Positions 1 to 12,196 of a stretch of 64,000 bases of DNA are shown here, piece by piece; positions within the stretch are counted from its first letter, which is position 1, and each line of letters begins with the position of its first letter. The position numbers were made by a program, and so were the translations under genes. The stretch is from Toxonevra muliebris (taxonomy: Eukaryota; Arthropoda; Insecta; Diptera; Pallopteridae), in contig OY829327.1 of NCBI GenBank assembly GCA_963691655.1, positions 64,368,079 through 64,432,078 of the forward strand. The letters run 5' to 3'. Below the pieces are notes generated by a model, which saw nothing but the letters and a program-made list of their open reading frames with translations, searched no databases and had not been told where the DNA came from.

Positions 1-2259
1 GATGTGAGTTCCATGTTAGTTTTTCATCGAGAATCACACCCAGATATTTTACTTATTTTGAGAAGTTAATGGTTTCACCAAAAAGTGTTGGTTCTTTTAA
101 ATGATCCCTGTTTCTTCTTTTGGTGAATACCACTATGTTAGTTTTCTTGGGATTAACGTTTAACCCTGAGTCCCTACACCACCTTGCCACTAGGTTCAAC
201 GCTCTCTGGAGGAGATATGAGACTGTGTCTTCATATTTACCTCTGATTAGGATAACAATGTCGTCAGCGTATCCCTGTGCGTCAAAACCATTAGTGCGCA
301 GTGATTCTAAGAGAGTATCTACTACTAGACTCCAGAGCAGTGGTGATATTACTCCACCCTGTGGACAGCCTTTAGCGGCGGATACTCTGATTGTTTCCCT
401 ACACAGAGTTGAGCTTATGTTCCTAACTCTGAGTACGTTATTTATCCAATCACATGTTGTATTATCTACACCTTTGTTTTGGATGGAGGTTTTGATTAAG
501 GAGTATTCGGTATTATCAAATGCACCTTCAATATCAAGGAAACATCCAATAGCTAGCTCTTTGTCTCCAAGTGATTTTTCAATTCTGCTTGTGAGAGTCT
601 GAAGGGCATGTATTGTGGATTTTCTAGGTTGGTAAGCATATTGGTAGTCATTTAAGGGGTTTGTGCTTAAAGTGTTCTCTCTGATATGTCTATCAACCAA
701 TTTTTCCATCGTTTTTAGAAGGAAAGAGGTGAGGCTAATTGGGCGGTAAGATTTGGGTAGATCTGTTGGTCTGCCTCCCGCTTTGGGTATATATCTTACC
801 TGAACCTCCCTCCAAATAGTAGGAATGTATCCCCATGTAAAGCTAGTTCTAAATATATTAATAAGAAATGGCATTAGGTAAGGAAGCTCCTTTTGTAGGA
901 GTGCTGGTATAATACCATCTGCTCCCGGGGTCTTGTAAGGATGAAATGAGTTGATAGCCCACTTTATTCTGTCCTCGTTGAAGATTTGCTTTGCCCTACC
1001 CCAGTCTAGTGTGGTTGGATGCTTTTCCAAACTCTGCACAAGATTAGTTTGTGGGTCTGTTTGCAAAATTGAACCAGGAAAATATGTTTTAGCGAGGAGT
1101 TCAAGAGGCTCTTTGCTATTGTTAGTATATGAGCCGTCATCCTTTTTGAGGAGGCTTATATGATTAGTGTGCGTTTTCGAGAGTACTCTGTGGATTCGTG
1201 AGCTACTGCTAAGGTTGTTTAATCCCTCGCAGAAGTTCTTCCATGATGCTCTCTTAGCTCTTCTAATCTCTTGGTTGTAGTTGGTAAGGGCTTCTCTGTA
1301 TCTATCCCAATCACCTGTTAATTTAGCTCTATTAAAGAGTTTCCTAGTACTGACTCTTAATCTTGCTGGTTTTTTGTTCCACCATAGGGTCTGCCTGTTA
1401 CTTGTTTTAGTAGTTTCTGGGCAGGCCTGATGGTAGGTTTCAATAATGGCCTTATTTAAACTATTGCAACCCAATTCTAGGTCGTCAATATCTTTTATGT
1501 CTTTCTTACAGCTGCTTAAGTTATCCATGAGCGCCCTTTAGTATGAGTCCCAGTCTGTGGATCTTGGCTGTCTGTAAGTGTCAGAGATTTTGATACCTAG
1601 GTCGAGATTGAAAATAATTTGTTGGTGGTCAGACATCGAGGTTTCTTTCGAGACCCGCCATCCATTGACAAAGTTTTTCATAAATGGAGTGCAAAGGGTG
1701 AGATCTAAGACTTCTTCCCTTATTCTGTTTATAAAAGTTGGGCTACTACCCCTATTTAGAATTTTTAATCTACTATAATATAAAAATTCTAATAAACACT
1801 CACCTCTAGGGTTTATGTTGGTACTACCCCATAGCGTGTGGTGTGCATTTGCATCACAACCAACTGCAATTTGTTTATGCTGCAGTGGTCCACCAGTCCT
1901 TGCAGCGGCAGAAATTCCAGATCGTTGGGATCACCTGGCAGGTATGCTGAGCATAGGACTATCTCTGTCATACCTGTTGCGGTTGGTATTACAACCCTGA
2001 TCGCAACCTGATCATTCGTGGTGTGCTCTGGAATGAGAAGAGAGTTAATACCGGTTTTCTTAATAATGCAAGTTCTAGGTCTGCCTACATTGTAGGAATC
2101 ATAGAGTAACTCACCTGAGAGGCACTTGATCTGGTCGTTGTACGAATACGGCTCCTGGATCAGCGCCACATCTAGGTGATCCGCATTAAATATCTGTACT
2201 AAGACTGCTGAGGCAGCCTTAGCATGATGTAAATTAATTTGGATGCACCTAAAACCCAT
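1..2259 (-). pseudogene. LOA ORF2: endonuclease and reverse transcriptase, broken
   Basis: ORF2 starts at the ATG ending at 2259 (MGFRCIQINLHHAKA). The endonuclease N-terminus shows the LIQEP motif with the catalytic glutamate. Near 1855 a frameshift moves the frame; in the new frame the GCDANAHHTLWGS motif (catalytic D/N) and SDHQ motif follow. An in-frame TAA sits about 15 nt before the 491-residue RT stretch (53-1528). The RT shows the fingers (PGADGIIPALLQ), palm motif A (FLDIEGAFD), the GCPQGGVISPLLW motif and YADD. A TAA at 53-55 is followed in frame by VKYLGVILDEKLTWNSH, the usual post-palm sequence, so the stop is a nonsense mutation and not the protein end. Inactive by inspection. 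Confidence 0.85.
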
Positions 2260-2336
2260 AGTTACTTGGGTTTGTCAGGCCGCTTATCGGACCTCATCCA
2301 TTTTGGTAGTTTAGTGCCGAAAGGTCCCTCTCAGCT

Positions 2337-3240
2337 CTACCTTGGGATGTTAACGTAGTTAGCCCTTGTAACCGTACCCTGGTCCTTCTGTCCCTTGGTA
2401 TTAGTTTTAGGTGGATTAACCCTACTTATCAGCGTCTTACCTTCTCCTTTGATCCTAATCTGTATCTGAGAAAAGTTCAGGAAAAGCTTTCCCGCCTGAG
2501 CCTGATTTCGGTTCTTGGATTTCTCATCCACAGAAAAGGTCACTGTTTTCCCGCCGCTGGTGTCCCTCGCCGTCTTAAGCACTCGCCAACCGGCAGTTGA
2601 CAAACCCACATTTTGTTTGACAAGCCAGGCCAGCAGTACATTAACCGGCGCAACATCATCGGCTGGGATGAAGGTAACACATACAAATGTCTTGGGAATC
2701 GCTTCGCCCTGTGACATTTGTATGTGTGCATCGGGAAATGGCTTTATCTTCCCTATCACATTTATGAGCCATTGCTTGGTCTCTGTATTGTGGCAGGTTA
2801 GAGAAAGCCATCCATCCCTTACAGCGCTCGTAACAAATCCTAGGTTTGTAGTGAGATTTTCGGTTTTATCCATCTCTGCTAACAAACATTTTTTTATCGC
2901 TAGGATTTGCTCGTTGCTAAGTGTCTCAGACGGATGCATGGCATGAGTGATAGCAACCTTACATGCCATCGCAACGTCTCTGTAGGATTGCTTTGATGAG
3001 CATGGATTGTCCTGTGCCATCGCAGCGTTCCTAAGAGGTTCCTCAGGCATGTTTGTTTGCTCCCCTTTAGCCACCGCAGCTTTTTTAAGAGCCTGCTGTG
3101 ACGTGCAAGGTTGCTCTTCCTGTGCCTCCGTCTGAGTTGGGTCCGTCCGTGGTTTGTTCGTCTTTGTTGGTCCAGTCCCTGTTATTTCAGTTCGTGGTAG
3201 GTCCGTTTGTGTTAGGTCAGTTTGTAGTGGGTCCGTTGGT
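2337..3240 (-). CDS. LOA ORF1, DUF4780-like nucleic-acid-binding protein
   Basis: The open frame runs from just after a TAA near 3243 to the TAG at 2337; the first in-frame ATG is at about 3050, so the true start is uncertain. The N-terminal third is low complexity, with TD-rich repeats (TDPLQTDLTQTDLPRTE) and Q/E/K-rich sequence. The C-terminal part (GWLSLTCHNTETKQWL, then FVCVTFIPADDV, then GWRVLKTARD) resembles the DUF4780 domain found in LOA-type ORF1 proteins. The family role is thought to be binding element RNA. No CCHC zinc knuckles are present. It is followed after 77 nt by ORF2. This ORF is uninterrupted, unlike ORF2. Confidence 0.7.
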
Positions 3241-3697
3241 TAAATGAGGGGGGTTTGCAGATAAAAGACTTTATTGAACGCAAGACGCACACTTCGCGTC
3301 GCGTCAACTCTTTTTTTCTACGAGTTTGTAGTCCAGTCGGTAGAGTAAAAATGCCCCAAAAGTTAAAAAAAAAAATCTTATTTGAGATTTTTCTACAATA
3401 ATAGTTCATGAGGGTATAATAGATGGGAAAAACCTCAAAAATCAGTTCATGGGTTACAAAGCGACTCCCTAAAAACCCCCCTTGGTAAAAAAGCCATTAT
3501 GAGCTTTTGAATCTAGTGGTATTGTTGATAGAATTGAAAATTTAACCCTTTTTAATCCTTTAGAAGAAGTGAGATCGAAAAAATCTTAACATATATAAAA
3601 TTCAATAATTTTTAAACGGTTGATCTTAGAGTTTTGATTTTTTTTAATTTAATTGATAATATTTTGCAAATTACAGAAAAATATAACTTTTATAGTT
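3241..3697. other. LOA leader and unassigned AT-rich sequence
   Basis: 3241-3410 probably holds the LOA 5' leader on the minus strand. 3411-3697 is AT-rich with no coding signal I recognise. Confidence 0.4.
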
Positions 3698-4125
3698 CTA
3701 ACCACTATTTTTGAACTCGCGGACCTTTTTTGTTAAGCCTTCCATTAGAGATTTGAAAGTTGTTTCAGACACCTTTTTGGAACAGTTTGCCCATATCCCT
3801 TTAAAATCTTCGATATTTTGGAACACCTTTTTTGTGCTCTTTAAGTTTCTTTTCACAAGAGCCCAATATCTCTCCACTGGTCTTAGCTCCGGACAATTTG
3901 GAGGGTTGGCCTCTCTTGGTACAAAAACTATGTTATTATTCTTTGGTATGTGGACACATTGTGCTCTCTTATGAAAGGAAGAAGTACTTTTTTCAAGCAT
4001 TCTTTGATGTATATTTCGGTATTTATAGAGCCCACTGTAACAAATGACTTGCTTCTTTTGCCGCAACTGCAAATAGCTTGCCATACCTGGAAAATGTAAG
4101 TAGTATCAAAATTACATAGGACCAA
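3698..4125 (-). pseudogene. IS630/Tc1/mariner-superfamily transposase C-terminal remnant
   Basis: Two overlapping minus-strand frames form one decayed protein. The upstream frame (to about 3950) carries VWQAICSCGKRSKSFVTVG and LLPFIREHN; the downstream frame carries FVPREANPPNCPELRPVER with YWALVKRNL. The NPPN...RPVERYW block is the typical end of the DDE catalytic core, with a glutamate as third acidic residue. The segment carrying the second catalytic aspartate is missing where the frames meet, so a deletion or frameshift removed it. The N-terminal DNA-binding half is absent and I see no terminal inverted repeats (TIRs). Decayed and inactive. Confidence 0.7.
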
Positions 4126-5984
4126 AAGTTTTCAACCAAATTTTCGAGAGATTTTCCAACGGTTTTTTAGTAATTTTGGGTCGCTGATCATGACTACGTA
4201 CACAGTTTTTCTCCATCACATCTAGTTCTCCCACAATGACTTGAAGTCGGAAAAATGTGATCTTCAGGAGCTATTAAGAAATTTGTTTATTTCTCCATAT
4301 ACGAATTTTATGTCTGATGCAAAGTAGTTAATCACAAAGAGATACACAATAAGCAATATATACTTTTCCTTCAGCTCTTACCCTTCCTCTTGAAAATGGG
4401 ATTTTAAATCCCCTTTTTCCATAAATGGCAGATAAAAAACACCGTTGAGAAAACTATTATACTGTTTTTGGAGAAAATGTGTCTTGTTAAAAATTATGAA
4501 GGGTCCTAGAAGATTAGAATAACCTACTAGCAAAGATCTTAATAATATAAAGATGTCGCACTCCCATTCATTTGCTTGTCCGCATAAAAATTTCTATTCG
4601 GATTTATAGTAAATCCATATAAGAGTAACATATGAAATCAAAACAGCAAAAAAGCCAAAGAGAACATTTTTTTCTTTGCTGTTGTTGATGAAAGCGCGAC
4701 GCTGCAAAAAAATGAAACAAATCATCGTAAAATTGTGTGCACTCGTAAATACTCACGATTACAAACGAAGTGCAATTGTACCTACACACAAATATCTTTG
4801 TCAAAGCATAAGCAATGAAATTTTGTGTTTTTGGAAATAAATATTTTCTGGTTTCTTTGTACAAACAGCGACAAATGTGTGTATGAACGGCAATGTTAGG
4901 CAAATGTAGAGTAGATTATATCTAATTTTTAGGAAGAAGACGAAAAAAATAAGCGGTCATGTGGACATAGTAATTATTCTACGATTCTACGTCGAAGTAG
5001 ACGGGTAGTATTTGTGGGTTTAATAATAATTTAATAACATAAAATATTTTATTAACGATTTTAAGATTTATTTTTCATAACAAAATATATACATAAATGG
5101 GTTATATGAATTATATAAAAATGAATGAAAGTAAAACAGAAAAAAATAATTCATCAAATTGGGTGATTTAACTAGTTAATTTTTTTTCCAAAAATTAAGC
5201 AAAGGCAATAAAATATATTCAAAAATACTAAAATTAAAAAAGATTATTCACATAAAGCATCTTTTAAATGTATCTACCTCAACTTATTTATTTTTCGTAA
5301 TACAGTAGAATTCCTATAATTCGTAATCGCAAGGAATCAGCAATTTTTTACGAATTAAAGGGGTTTTCGATATAAAGAGGTTAAAATAAGAAAAATACGA
5401 ATTAACGAGATTTATTTAATAGAAAGAAAAAGAAAAATAATTATTCATTTAGCTGAAATATGATCTAAGCCTGTAATTTTCTGTTTCTCGCGTATCTTGT
5501 CTACTGAATTTTCATATACCTCTCGTAAAGAAACGAACAAACTGACCTACATGGATGGAATGAATTAAAAAACTCGCAACCGGAAATTCCTGCACCTGTA
5601 ATAAAGAAAATGAGTTCTGCTGAAAGGATGCTTTAATGTTTGACGAAGTTGTAATTAGGAGGAATTTGAGTTATAATATTTCAGTCGATGTTATAGATTC
5701 ATTGGAATATTTAAGCTACAAGGGAACTAATAAAGGTATCGGTGAAGTCTGCACTTTTATGCTGAGGGGCATATTTTACAAATGGATATTCGTTTTTGAT
5801 CATGTTGTTCCAGAAACTTCCATTAAGGGTCATATTTAAAAAAAAAATTATACTTACTAAATAACACACAGATTGCAACAGAAATGCATTTAAGAATACG
5901 AGTGATAACTTGTGATCAAGGCCCAAACAAATATTTTGATCTCTTGGGTGCATTCGTGGAATAAACAAAAATCTACATATTATT
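4126..5984. other. AT-rich intergenic sequence, no gene seen
   Basis: Short open frames here look random. A stretch near 5303-5400 resembles the end of a pogo-like element but has no partner repeat. I see nothing else I can support. Confidence 0.4.
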
Positions 5985-6497
5985 GAAGTGAAACTTCTTT
6001 TCTCTTGTCCTAGAGTAAAACCAACCGGATGAGACGTCGCGCGTAAGTTTGCAATGCGACATAATTTTGTCGAGCAGTGTGCATGAGCAAACTATATAAT
6101 AAACGATTCATAAATAGTGTTAATTCAATATAACATATTAATTACACACACACAACCACGCCTATGGAAGAAAGAACAATGTGTAGCGTCGCCATCTTAA
6201 AGTTTATGACAGTTATACATTTCACATACAGATGGCGCAAATGTCCAAGGAATTACATGAAGATGTCGCACACAAAAAGAATTCGTATTGCAATTTTTGT
6301 TCTAGCATTAATCGCAACAAAAATTGGTTGTGTATTAACGAACACAAGGCAGAAGTGAAACTTCTTGAGAACTAAACGAAACACAAGCAAATGAAATTAA
6401 AAACAGAAGCCAATGAAGTAAAAAATTTAGCGATTGAAAATTTTCATTTGCTTGTTATTTGCTTGTGTTTCGTTTAGTTCACAAAAAGTTTCACTTC
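5985..6497. mobile_element. Non-autonomous inverted-repeat element, copy 1
   Basis: Begins with GAAGTGAAACTT and ends with the inverse AAGTTTCACTTC. Copy 2 at 11377-11891 shares nearly the whole length. The right half forms a long imperfect hairpin: sequence at about 6333-6390 recurs inverted at about 6445-6525, including the ends GTGTATTAACGAACACAAGG and GTTTCGTTTAGTTC. No coding capacity. No target duplication is clear, so superfamily is unknown. Confidence 0.6.
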
Positions 6498-6555
6498 TGC
6501 CTTGTGTTCGTTAATACACAATTTAGTTTTTTTAACTAACTTTGTGAATCCTGAT

Positions 6556-7481
6556 CAGGGATGCCAACTCATTTTTTCTCTCTCCCCGATAACCCTCAAG
6601 AAATTCCCCGATTTTCGATCGAATTCTCCGCATTAGTATAATTTCATAATATAACAGCGCTACACGCACTTTCCATATAAACATTTTACAAAAACGCGAT
6701 TGACCTCAGTGAGTGTTATTTTAAGGCGACCCTTAACATTCTAGGTCCAAAACTTAACAAATTCTTATGGGACTGGTAGATTTATAGAAACGTACTTTCT
6801 GACTCCGGAATTCTTAACATGTAAGCTTCAGTACTTTTTGGGGCATCAAGTTCTCAAAGGAGAAGACACTGGATTTCTTTTGACTCAAATAAAAAATGGC
6901 AAAAGCTTTGTTTTGAGAAAAACGGGTTCAAAGTTTTGACTATCGGTTTTTAACATATAAAGTATACTTCATCTTCTTTATGATGGCTGACCGTAATTTG
7001 TAAGTTTACAGATTAAGTTTTGGACCGCGAATGTTAAGAGGACGAAGACATAGCTAAGCCTTTCTGAACGGCCGAGAGGGAAATCGAAGAGCCGCACGAC
7101 TGTTTTGGCCTGACTGACGCTCGCTGCTATAATCGTCTATATCTACAAAAACACTCTGCGTTCTCTGAAATTTTTAGAAAAAAAACTTTCGAAAAATAAT
7201 ACTTACAAATAGCACACTTTTTTAAAAATCGATTTCTCCAAACCAATAAATTGCAGGGTCTGATTAAGAAAATATGAAGATTTGAAGACCCAAAATATGA
7301 AATATTTCATAATTTTAACGTTTTACATCACATAAAATTTGACAAAAAATATTCTACAGACTTTAATTACTAAAAGCTGAATGACTTCGAATTCCCCGCA
7401 AAAAACAGCTCTTTCCCCGATTCCCCAAACCAAGTAAAATTCCCCGCAAATCGGGGAATTCCCCGCAAGTTGGCATCGCTG
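6556..7481. mobile_element. hAT-type MITE, family A, copy 1
   Basis: The terminal inverted repeats are CAGGGATGCCAACT at the left and CAGCGATGCCAACT read inward from the right. The element is flanked by a perfect 8-bp duplication, ATCCTGAT, at 6548-6555 and 7482-7489. An 8-bp duplication and a CAG-G type terminus are hAT hallmarks. Subterminal regions are rich in CCCCG/CGGGG runs. There is no transposase, so it is non-autonomous. Copies 2 and 3 lie at 20637 and 24495. Confidence 0.9.
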
Positions 7482-7489
7482 ATCCTGAT

Positions 7490-8049
7490 GGCACAATTCA
7501 GATTGACGTCAAAAGAGAAAGAGAAATTTTTGAGATAGAAACTGGAAATTTTGTCATGTGATCCAAAGAGTATAGATTACAAAGAGGTCACAATTCGCTC
7601 TTCAAATTTTTGGAACGTAAAAACCTAGAAACCATATATGAGGTGCCATACCGATGAAGCGAACGCAACGGTTGGCAACCAGTTCACCGAACAAAAAGGT
7701 ATGAATGGATGCGTTGGCGGTGTTTGATAGAACAAATAGTTTACACTTCTTTTGGCAATTAACATTTAACATTTGCAGTATTTTCTACATTCTTTATATA
7801 CAAATATGTTTTGTTTTGATTTTATGTATTTTGATTGATTTTTTTTTGTTATGCACATGCATGTAGATACTTTTGAATATATTTTTCTGCTTTGATTTTA
7901 TGAAATTCTGAAATTCAATAAATTCATAAACAATGAATAAATGAAAACTTACAAAAAATTATTATTATCTTTGCATATTATTGCATTAGAGAAAAAATAA
8001 AAAAAAAGGCAAACCAAAAACGCGCATAGATTTTAATTTAAAATTTTTG
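7490..8049. other. AT-rich sequence, nothing recognised
   Basis: No coding, repeat or RNA signal seen beyond A/T runs. TTTTG at 8045-8049 recurs just after the foldback element and may be part of its target duplication. Confidence 0.4.
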
Positions 8050-9076
8050 GTTTGAAAATTTTAAATTTCATACTTTTTTTTAATTCTGCTTTCTTTGTTT
8101 GCAATTGCATCTTTGTTTACATTATTTTTCAAATATAAAATAACTACACTCATGTAGTTTCTCACATGACATCTCATATTTTTAACATGAAAAAAAAAAT
8201 GGTAAATGCTTTGGCCCATACGATTTCACATTGCATCTCGTAATTTTAACATGATTTATTCTTTACAAAATGTTAATTTTTCTTATCACTGTTAAATCTA
8301 TCGACGTCTCCGCCGTGGCCATACGATTTTAACATGCACCTCATATGAGGTGAATGTTAAATTTTCTCAAAATGCTAATTTCAAAATCACTGTAATGATT
8401 TAGTCGGGTAAACAACAAGAACACAAAACTCTTCTTCTTATTTTAACATGAGGTGCAATGTTAATTCTTTTGCACATGTTAAATTTCATATATCGCTGAT
8501 AACAATAACATGTAAACAAGAAATTTTGTATTTATCGCTTCTTATGTTTTATTATTTTCATTATTATTTTATTATTAAATACAAATGTAGTTATTTAAGA
8601 AAAAAATTAAATATTACATTAATATTGATAAGGGAAATAAAAAAGAAAATATTATAAAAAATTCCACATCTCATATTATGAGGTGCACGCATTTATTTAT
8701 ATTGAATATTAATAAATGACATAAAAAATATTTAATATGAAAATCTACATTTTATATGAGTTGCAATGTTAATTTTTTCACAAAATGTTTATTTTGAAAT
8801 TGCTGTAATGGCTTATCTTCGTCAATTGTCGCAAAAACAACAAAACCACACGATTCTTCTTCTTATTATTTTCTTCGGTTTTCTGTTAAAATCTGATTTT
8901 AACATGAGGTGCTATGTTAATTCTTTTGTACATGTTAAATATCATATATCGCTGCTACGATAACATGTAAACAAACAATTTTTGTATTTATTTTACATAT
9001 ATACAAATAAATTATACAAACTCACCGTCGCCTGAGAATTGATTTGGCGAATAGGCATAGGAAAACTTATACAAAA
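8050..9076 (+). repeat. Foldback left arm
   Basis: Inverted partner of 9785-10812. It contains a perfect short palindrome, GCACCTCATATGAGGTG-like, at about 8335-8355, and two related subunits about 455 bp apart. Both arms yield an identical-looking small ORF (8448-8657 and 10213-10410), which reflects the repeat and not a gene. Confidence 0.8.
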
Positions 9077-9784
9077 TCACACATAATTCGATATTTACAT
9101 TTTTCATTTTTATACAAATTTCAGCAAATTTGTGTTTTAGCGCGGTGTTGCCGATTTTCTCTGCTTCTGCTGCTGCAAAAAAACCAAATTGAATTTGGTT
9201 TGAATTGAATATTTTTCATTTTGCCAGCGAAACTTATAATCATTGTTTATGTTTGTGTTGGAGGTAATCGATGGGTGGTTTATTAGTTTGCCATCTTACT
9301 TGTTTATTATTAAAAGATAAATATTGTTTGCTTTTACACCGATCCTCCAGCGTCTCGGCGTACAGCTATTTTGGGAGGTTTTTGGAGTATGTGTCCCCAA
9401 AACCAATTTTGGTGTTCAGATACTTTACTTTACTACTTTACTTTTTTATGGGGAATATTTTTGTCGTAGAAAGTATGTCAGTATTCCTAGCCATTTAGCC
9501 TGTATGAACAATTTTAAATAAATTTTTGCCAAAAATACTCTAAAACATAGGTACAGAGAGCAGGTGGAGGATTGGTGTGGAGAGAAAAAATGTTTATCTT
9601 TTTGTAATACAAAACTTTGCCTCAGATGCCAAAGTTGTAGGACCTCAAAATAATATCCTTATCTACCAATATCAATTATAAATGCTGATTTTTGCAAAAG
9701 AAATAAAATAAAGTAGTAAAGCAAAAATATATTCCGTCGCATGTGCAAATGTATCGTCGCCTGAGAATTGATTTGGCGTATGTG
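9077..9784. other. Foldback spacer
   Basis: Unique sequence between the arms. Open frames at 9271-9521 are short and match nothing I know. At the right border 9755-9829 is a small hairpin (CGTCGCCTGAGAATTGATTT with an inverted partner ending CTCAGACGATG). Confidence 0.5.
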
Positions 9785-10812
9785 TATAAGTATTCCTATG
9801 CCTACACGCCAAATTAGTTCTCAGACGATGGTATGTTTGTATAATTTATATGTATATATGTAAAATAAATACAAAAATTGTTTCTTTACATGTTATCGTA
9901 GCAGCGATATATGAAATTTAACATGTACAAAAGAATTAACATAGCACCTCATGTTAAAATCAGATTGTAGCAGAAACCCGAAGCAAAGAATAAGAAGAAG
10001 AATCGTATGGTTTTTTTGTTTTTGCGACAATTGACGAAGATAAGCCATTACAGCAATTTCAAAATAAACATATTGTGAAAAAAAATTAACATTGCACCTC
10101 ATATGAAATGTAGATTTTCATATTAAATATTTTTTATGTCATTTATCAATATTCAATATAAATAAATGCATGCACCTCATAATATGAGATGTGGAATTTT
10201 TTATAGTATTTTCTATTTTATTTCCCTTATCAATATTAATGTAATATTTAATTTTTTTCTTAAATAACTACATTTGTATTTAATAATAAAATAATAATGA
10301 AAATAATAAAACATAAGAAGCGATAAATACAAAATTTCTTGTTTACATGTTATTGTTATCAGCGATATATGAAATTTAACATGTGCAAAAGAATTAACAT
10401 TGCACCTCAAGTTAAAATAAGGAGAAGAGTTTTGTGTTCTTGTTGTTTACCCGAATAAATCATTACAGTAATTTTGAAATTAGCATTTTGAGAAAATTTA
10501 ACATTCACCTCATATGAGGTGCATGTTAAAATCGTATGGCCACGGCGGAGACGTCGATAGATTTAACAGTGATAAGAAAAATTAACATTTTGTAAAGAAT
10601 AAATCATGTTAAAATTACGAGATGCAATGTGAAATCGTATGGGCCAAAGCATTTACCATTTTTTTTTTTCATGTTAAAAATATGAGATGTCATGTGAGAA
10701 ACTACATGAGTGTAGTTATTTTATATTTGAAAAATAATGTAAACAAAGAAATTGCAATTGCAAACAAAGAAAGCAAAATTAAAAAAAAGTATGAAATTTA
10801 AAATTTTCAAAC
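9785..10812 (-). repeat. Foldback right arm
   Basis: Reverse-complement partner of 8050-9076, with the same internal direct repeats. A few substitutions and short indels separate the arms (for example within the fragment matching 8866-8900), so they have diverged slightly since formation. Confidence 0.8.
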
Positions 10813-11376
10813 TTTTGCAACCTTTTTGACTGCTTGGAGACTTTGACACGACTTTTCGAAAATACCCAAAAATTTAGACTTTGTTTTAAAATCCTTACAA
10901 CTTTTAAGACTTTTTTGCAAAAAGTGTGATATTCAGATGAAATTATACGAAAAATCCATTGCATTTAACTTGAAAGTTAGCAACACTAATTACATACATA
11001 CTTTTTAGTTGCAACACTGTCGTTTTATAAGATTTTTTACAAACTTATTGCTATTTTCAAATTTGCCACACTGACTTAGGGAAAATTATTTGGCCAATTA
11101 AAAGTTCACAAATGATAGATACTGAAAAATGCTAGGGTTCTGCATACAAATTTTTTTAAATCTGCTAGCAGACTCGAGAAAATGTGATTTTTTAGAGTTT
11201 TTTTTCAAAATGGAACGGTAATCGGTAGAGCTGAAATATTTTGGGAATCGTCATAAAATAAACCGAAGTTAATTTTTGAAGGTGTACAACAACTATTTTT
11301 TTCGTGGAGCACCTTAATGTATTAATTACTTGGGGTAATTGATTTTTTTTTCTTTCAATACAACAATACATTTTTT
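10813..11376. other. Intergenic sequence, nothing recognised
   Basis: AT-rich sequence without a convincing gene. A 61-residue minus-strand frame overlaps the foldback end and looks random. Confidence 0.4.
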
Positions 11377-11891
11377 GAAGTGAAACTTATTTTCTCTTGT
11401 CCTAGAGTAAAAACAACCGGATGTGACGTCGCGCGTAAGTTTGCAATGCGACATAATTTTGTCGAGCAATGTGCATTAGGGGCTAAATACCAATATTCCA
11501 TAACTGAATTCACGAGCAAACTGATTCATAACGATTCATAAATAGTTTTAATTCAATATAACATATTAATTACACACACATACACACGCCTATGGCAGAA
11601 AAAACAATGTGTAGCGTCACCATCTTAAAGTTTATGACAGCTATACATTTCACATACAGATGGCGCAAATGGCTAAGGAATTACATGAAGATGTCGGACA
11701 GTTATCGACATTACCAGTACAGAGTTGCAATTTTTGTTCTAGCATTAATCCCAAAAAAAATTGGCTGTGTATTAACGAACACAAGGCAGAAGTGAAACTT
11801 CTTGTGAGTGAACTAAACGAAACACAAGCAAATGAAATTAAAAACAGAAGCCAATGAAGTAAAAAATTTAGCGATTGAAAAATTTCACTTC
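11377..11891. mobile_element. Non-autonomous inverted-repeat element, copy 2
   Basis: Same family as 5985-6497, starting GAAGTGAAACTT and ending AATTTCACTTC. Against copy 1 it has an extra block near 11476-11510 and lacks the inverted arm that pairs with the AACTAAACGAAACACAAGC segment, so its hairpin is shorter. Confidence 0.6.
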
Positions 11892-12196
11892 TGCCTTGTG
11901 TTCGTTAATACACAATTTAGTTTTTTATATGCAAACTGCTGCGAAATGAAATAAATGTTCCTTTTACTAAAAAAAAATTGGATGAAACTTTTTTACTCTC
12001 AGTGACACTTTTTTGCAGCTTTTTGAAATTTATCAACGGCCACGCTGATTGGGAGTCAGGCTACAAGTTTTTAGTGAAATAACTTTTTTGGCTATTTGAG
12101 GGCTCTATGTGTTTATATGCTCAGTGGTTAAACTAAACTACAGGTACAAAAATAAGTAATTTTTTTTTATTAATTTGTTTATAATAATATGAGAAT

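Larger units (their letters stand above)
1..3410 (-). mobile_element. LOA-clade non-LTR retrotransposon, 3'-truncated by window edge
   Basis: A minus-strand LINE with the order 5' region, ORF1 (DUF4780-like), ORF2 (AP-endonuclease then reverse transcriptase). The ORF1/ORF2 gap is 77 nt. ORF1 type plus RT style fit the LOA/baggins clade; this is family recognition, not a search result. The coding frame is still open at base 1, so the RT C-terminus and 3' end lie outside the window. The 5' end is not sharply defined; about 3.24-3.41 kb looks like its leader. ORF2 has at least two in-frame stops and one frameshift, so this copy is dead. Confidence 0.8.
8050..10812. mobile_element. Foldback-like element with arms of about 1 kb
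   Basis: The left arm (about 8050-9076) recurs almost exactly as the reverse complement in the right arm (about 9785-10812), around a spacer of about 0.7 kb. The ends are GTTTGAAAATTTTAAATTTC and its complement. Inside each arm are direct repeats: 8446-8530 and 8902-8990 share the ATGAGGTGC(A/T)ATGTTAATTC unit, and the motif ATGAGGTGCA occurs repeatedly in both directions. Tandem repeats inside long inverted arms are typical of FB/Galileo-type foldback elements. A TTTTG pair flanks it (8045-8049, 10813-10817). No transposase was found in the spacer. Confidence 0.75.

Noticed and set aside
120..602. 160-codon plus-strand ORF opposite the LOA RT
   Set aside because: Antisense shadow of a clearly recognisable RT frame.
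5303..5400. pogo/Tigger-like terminal sequence
   Set aside because: No partner inverted repeat, TA flank or transposase found.
8448..10410. Identical small ORFs in both foldback arms
   Set aside because: Explained by the inverted repeat; AT-rich, no domain.
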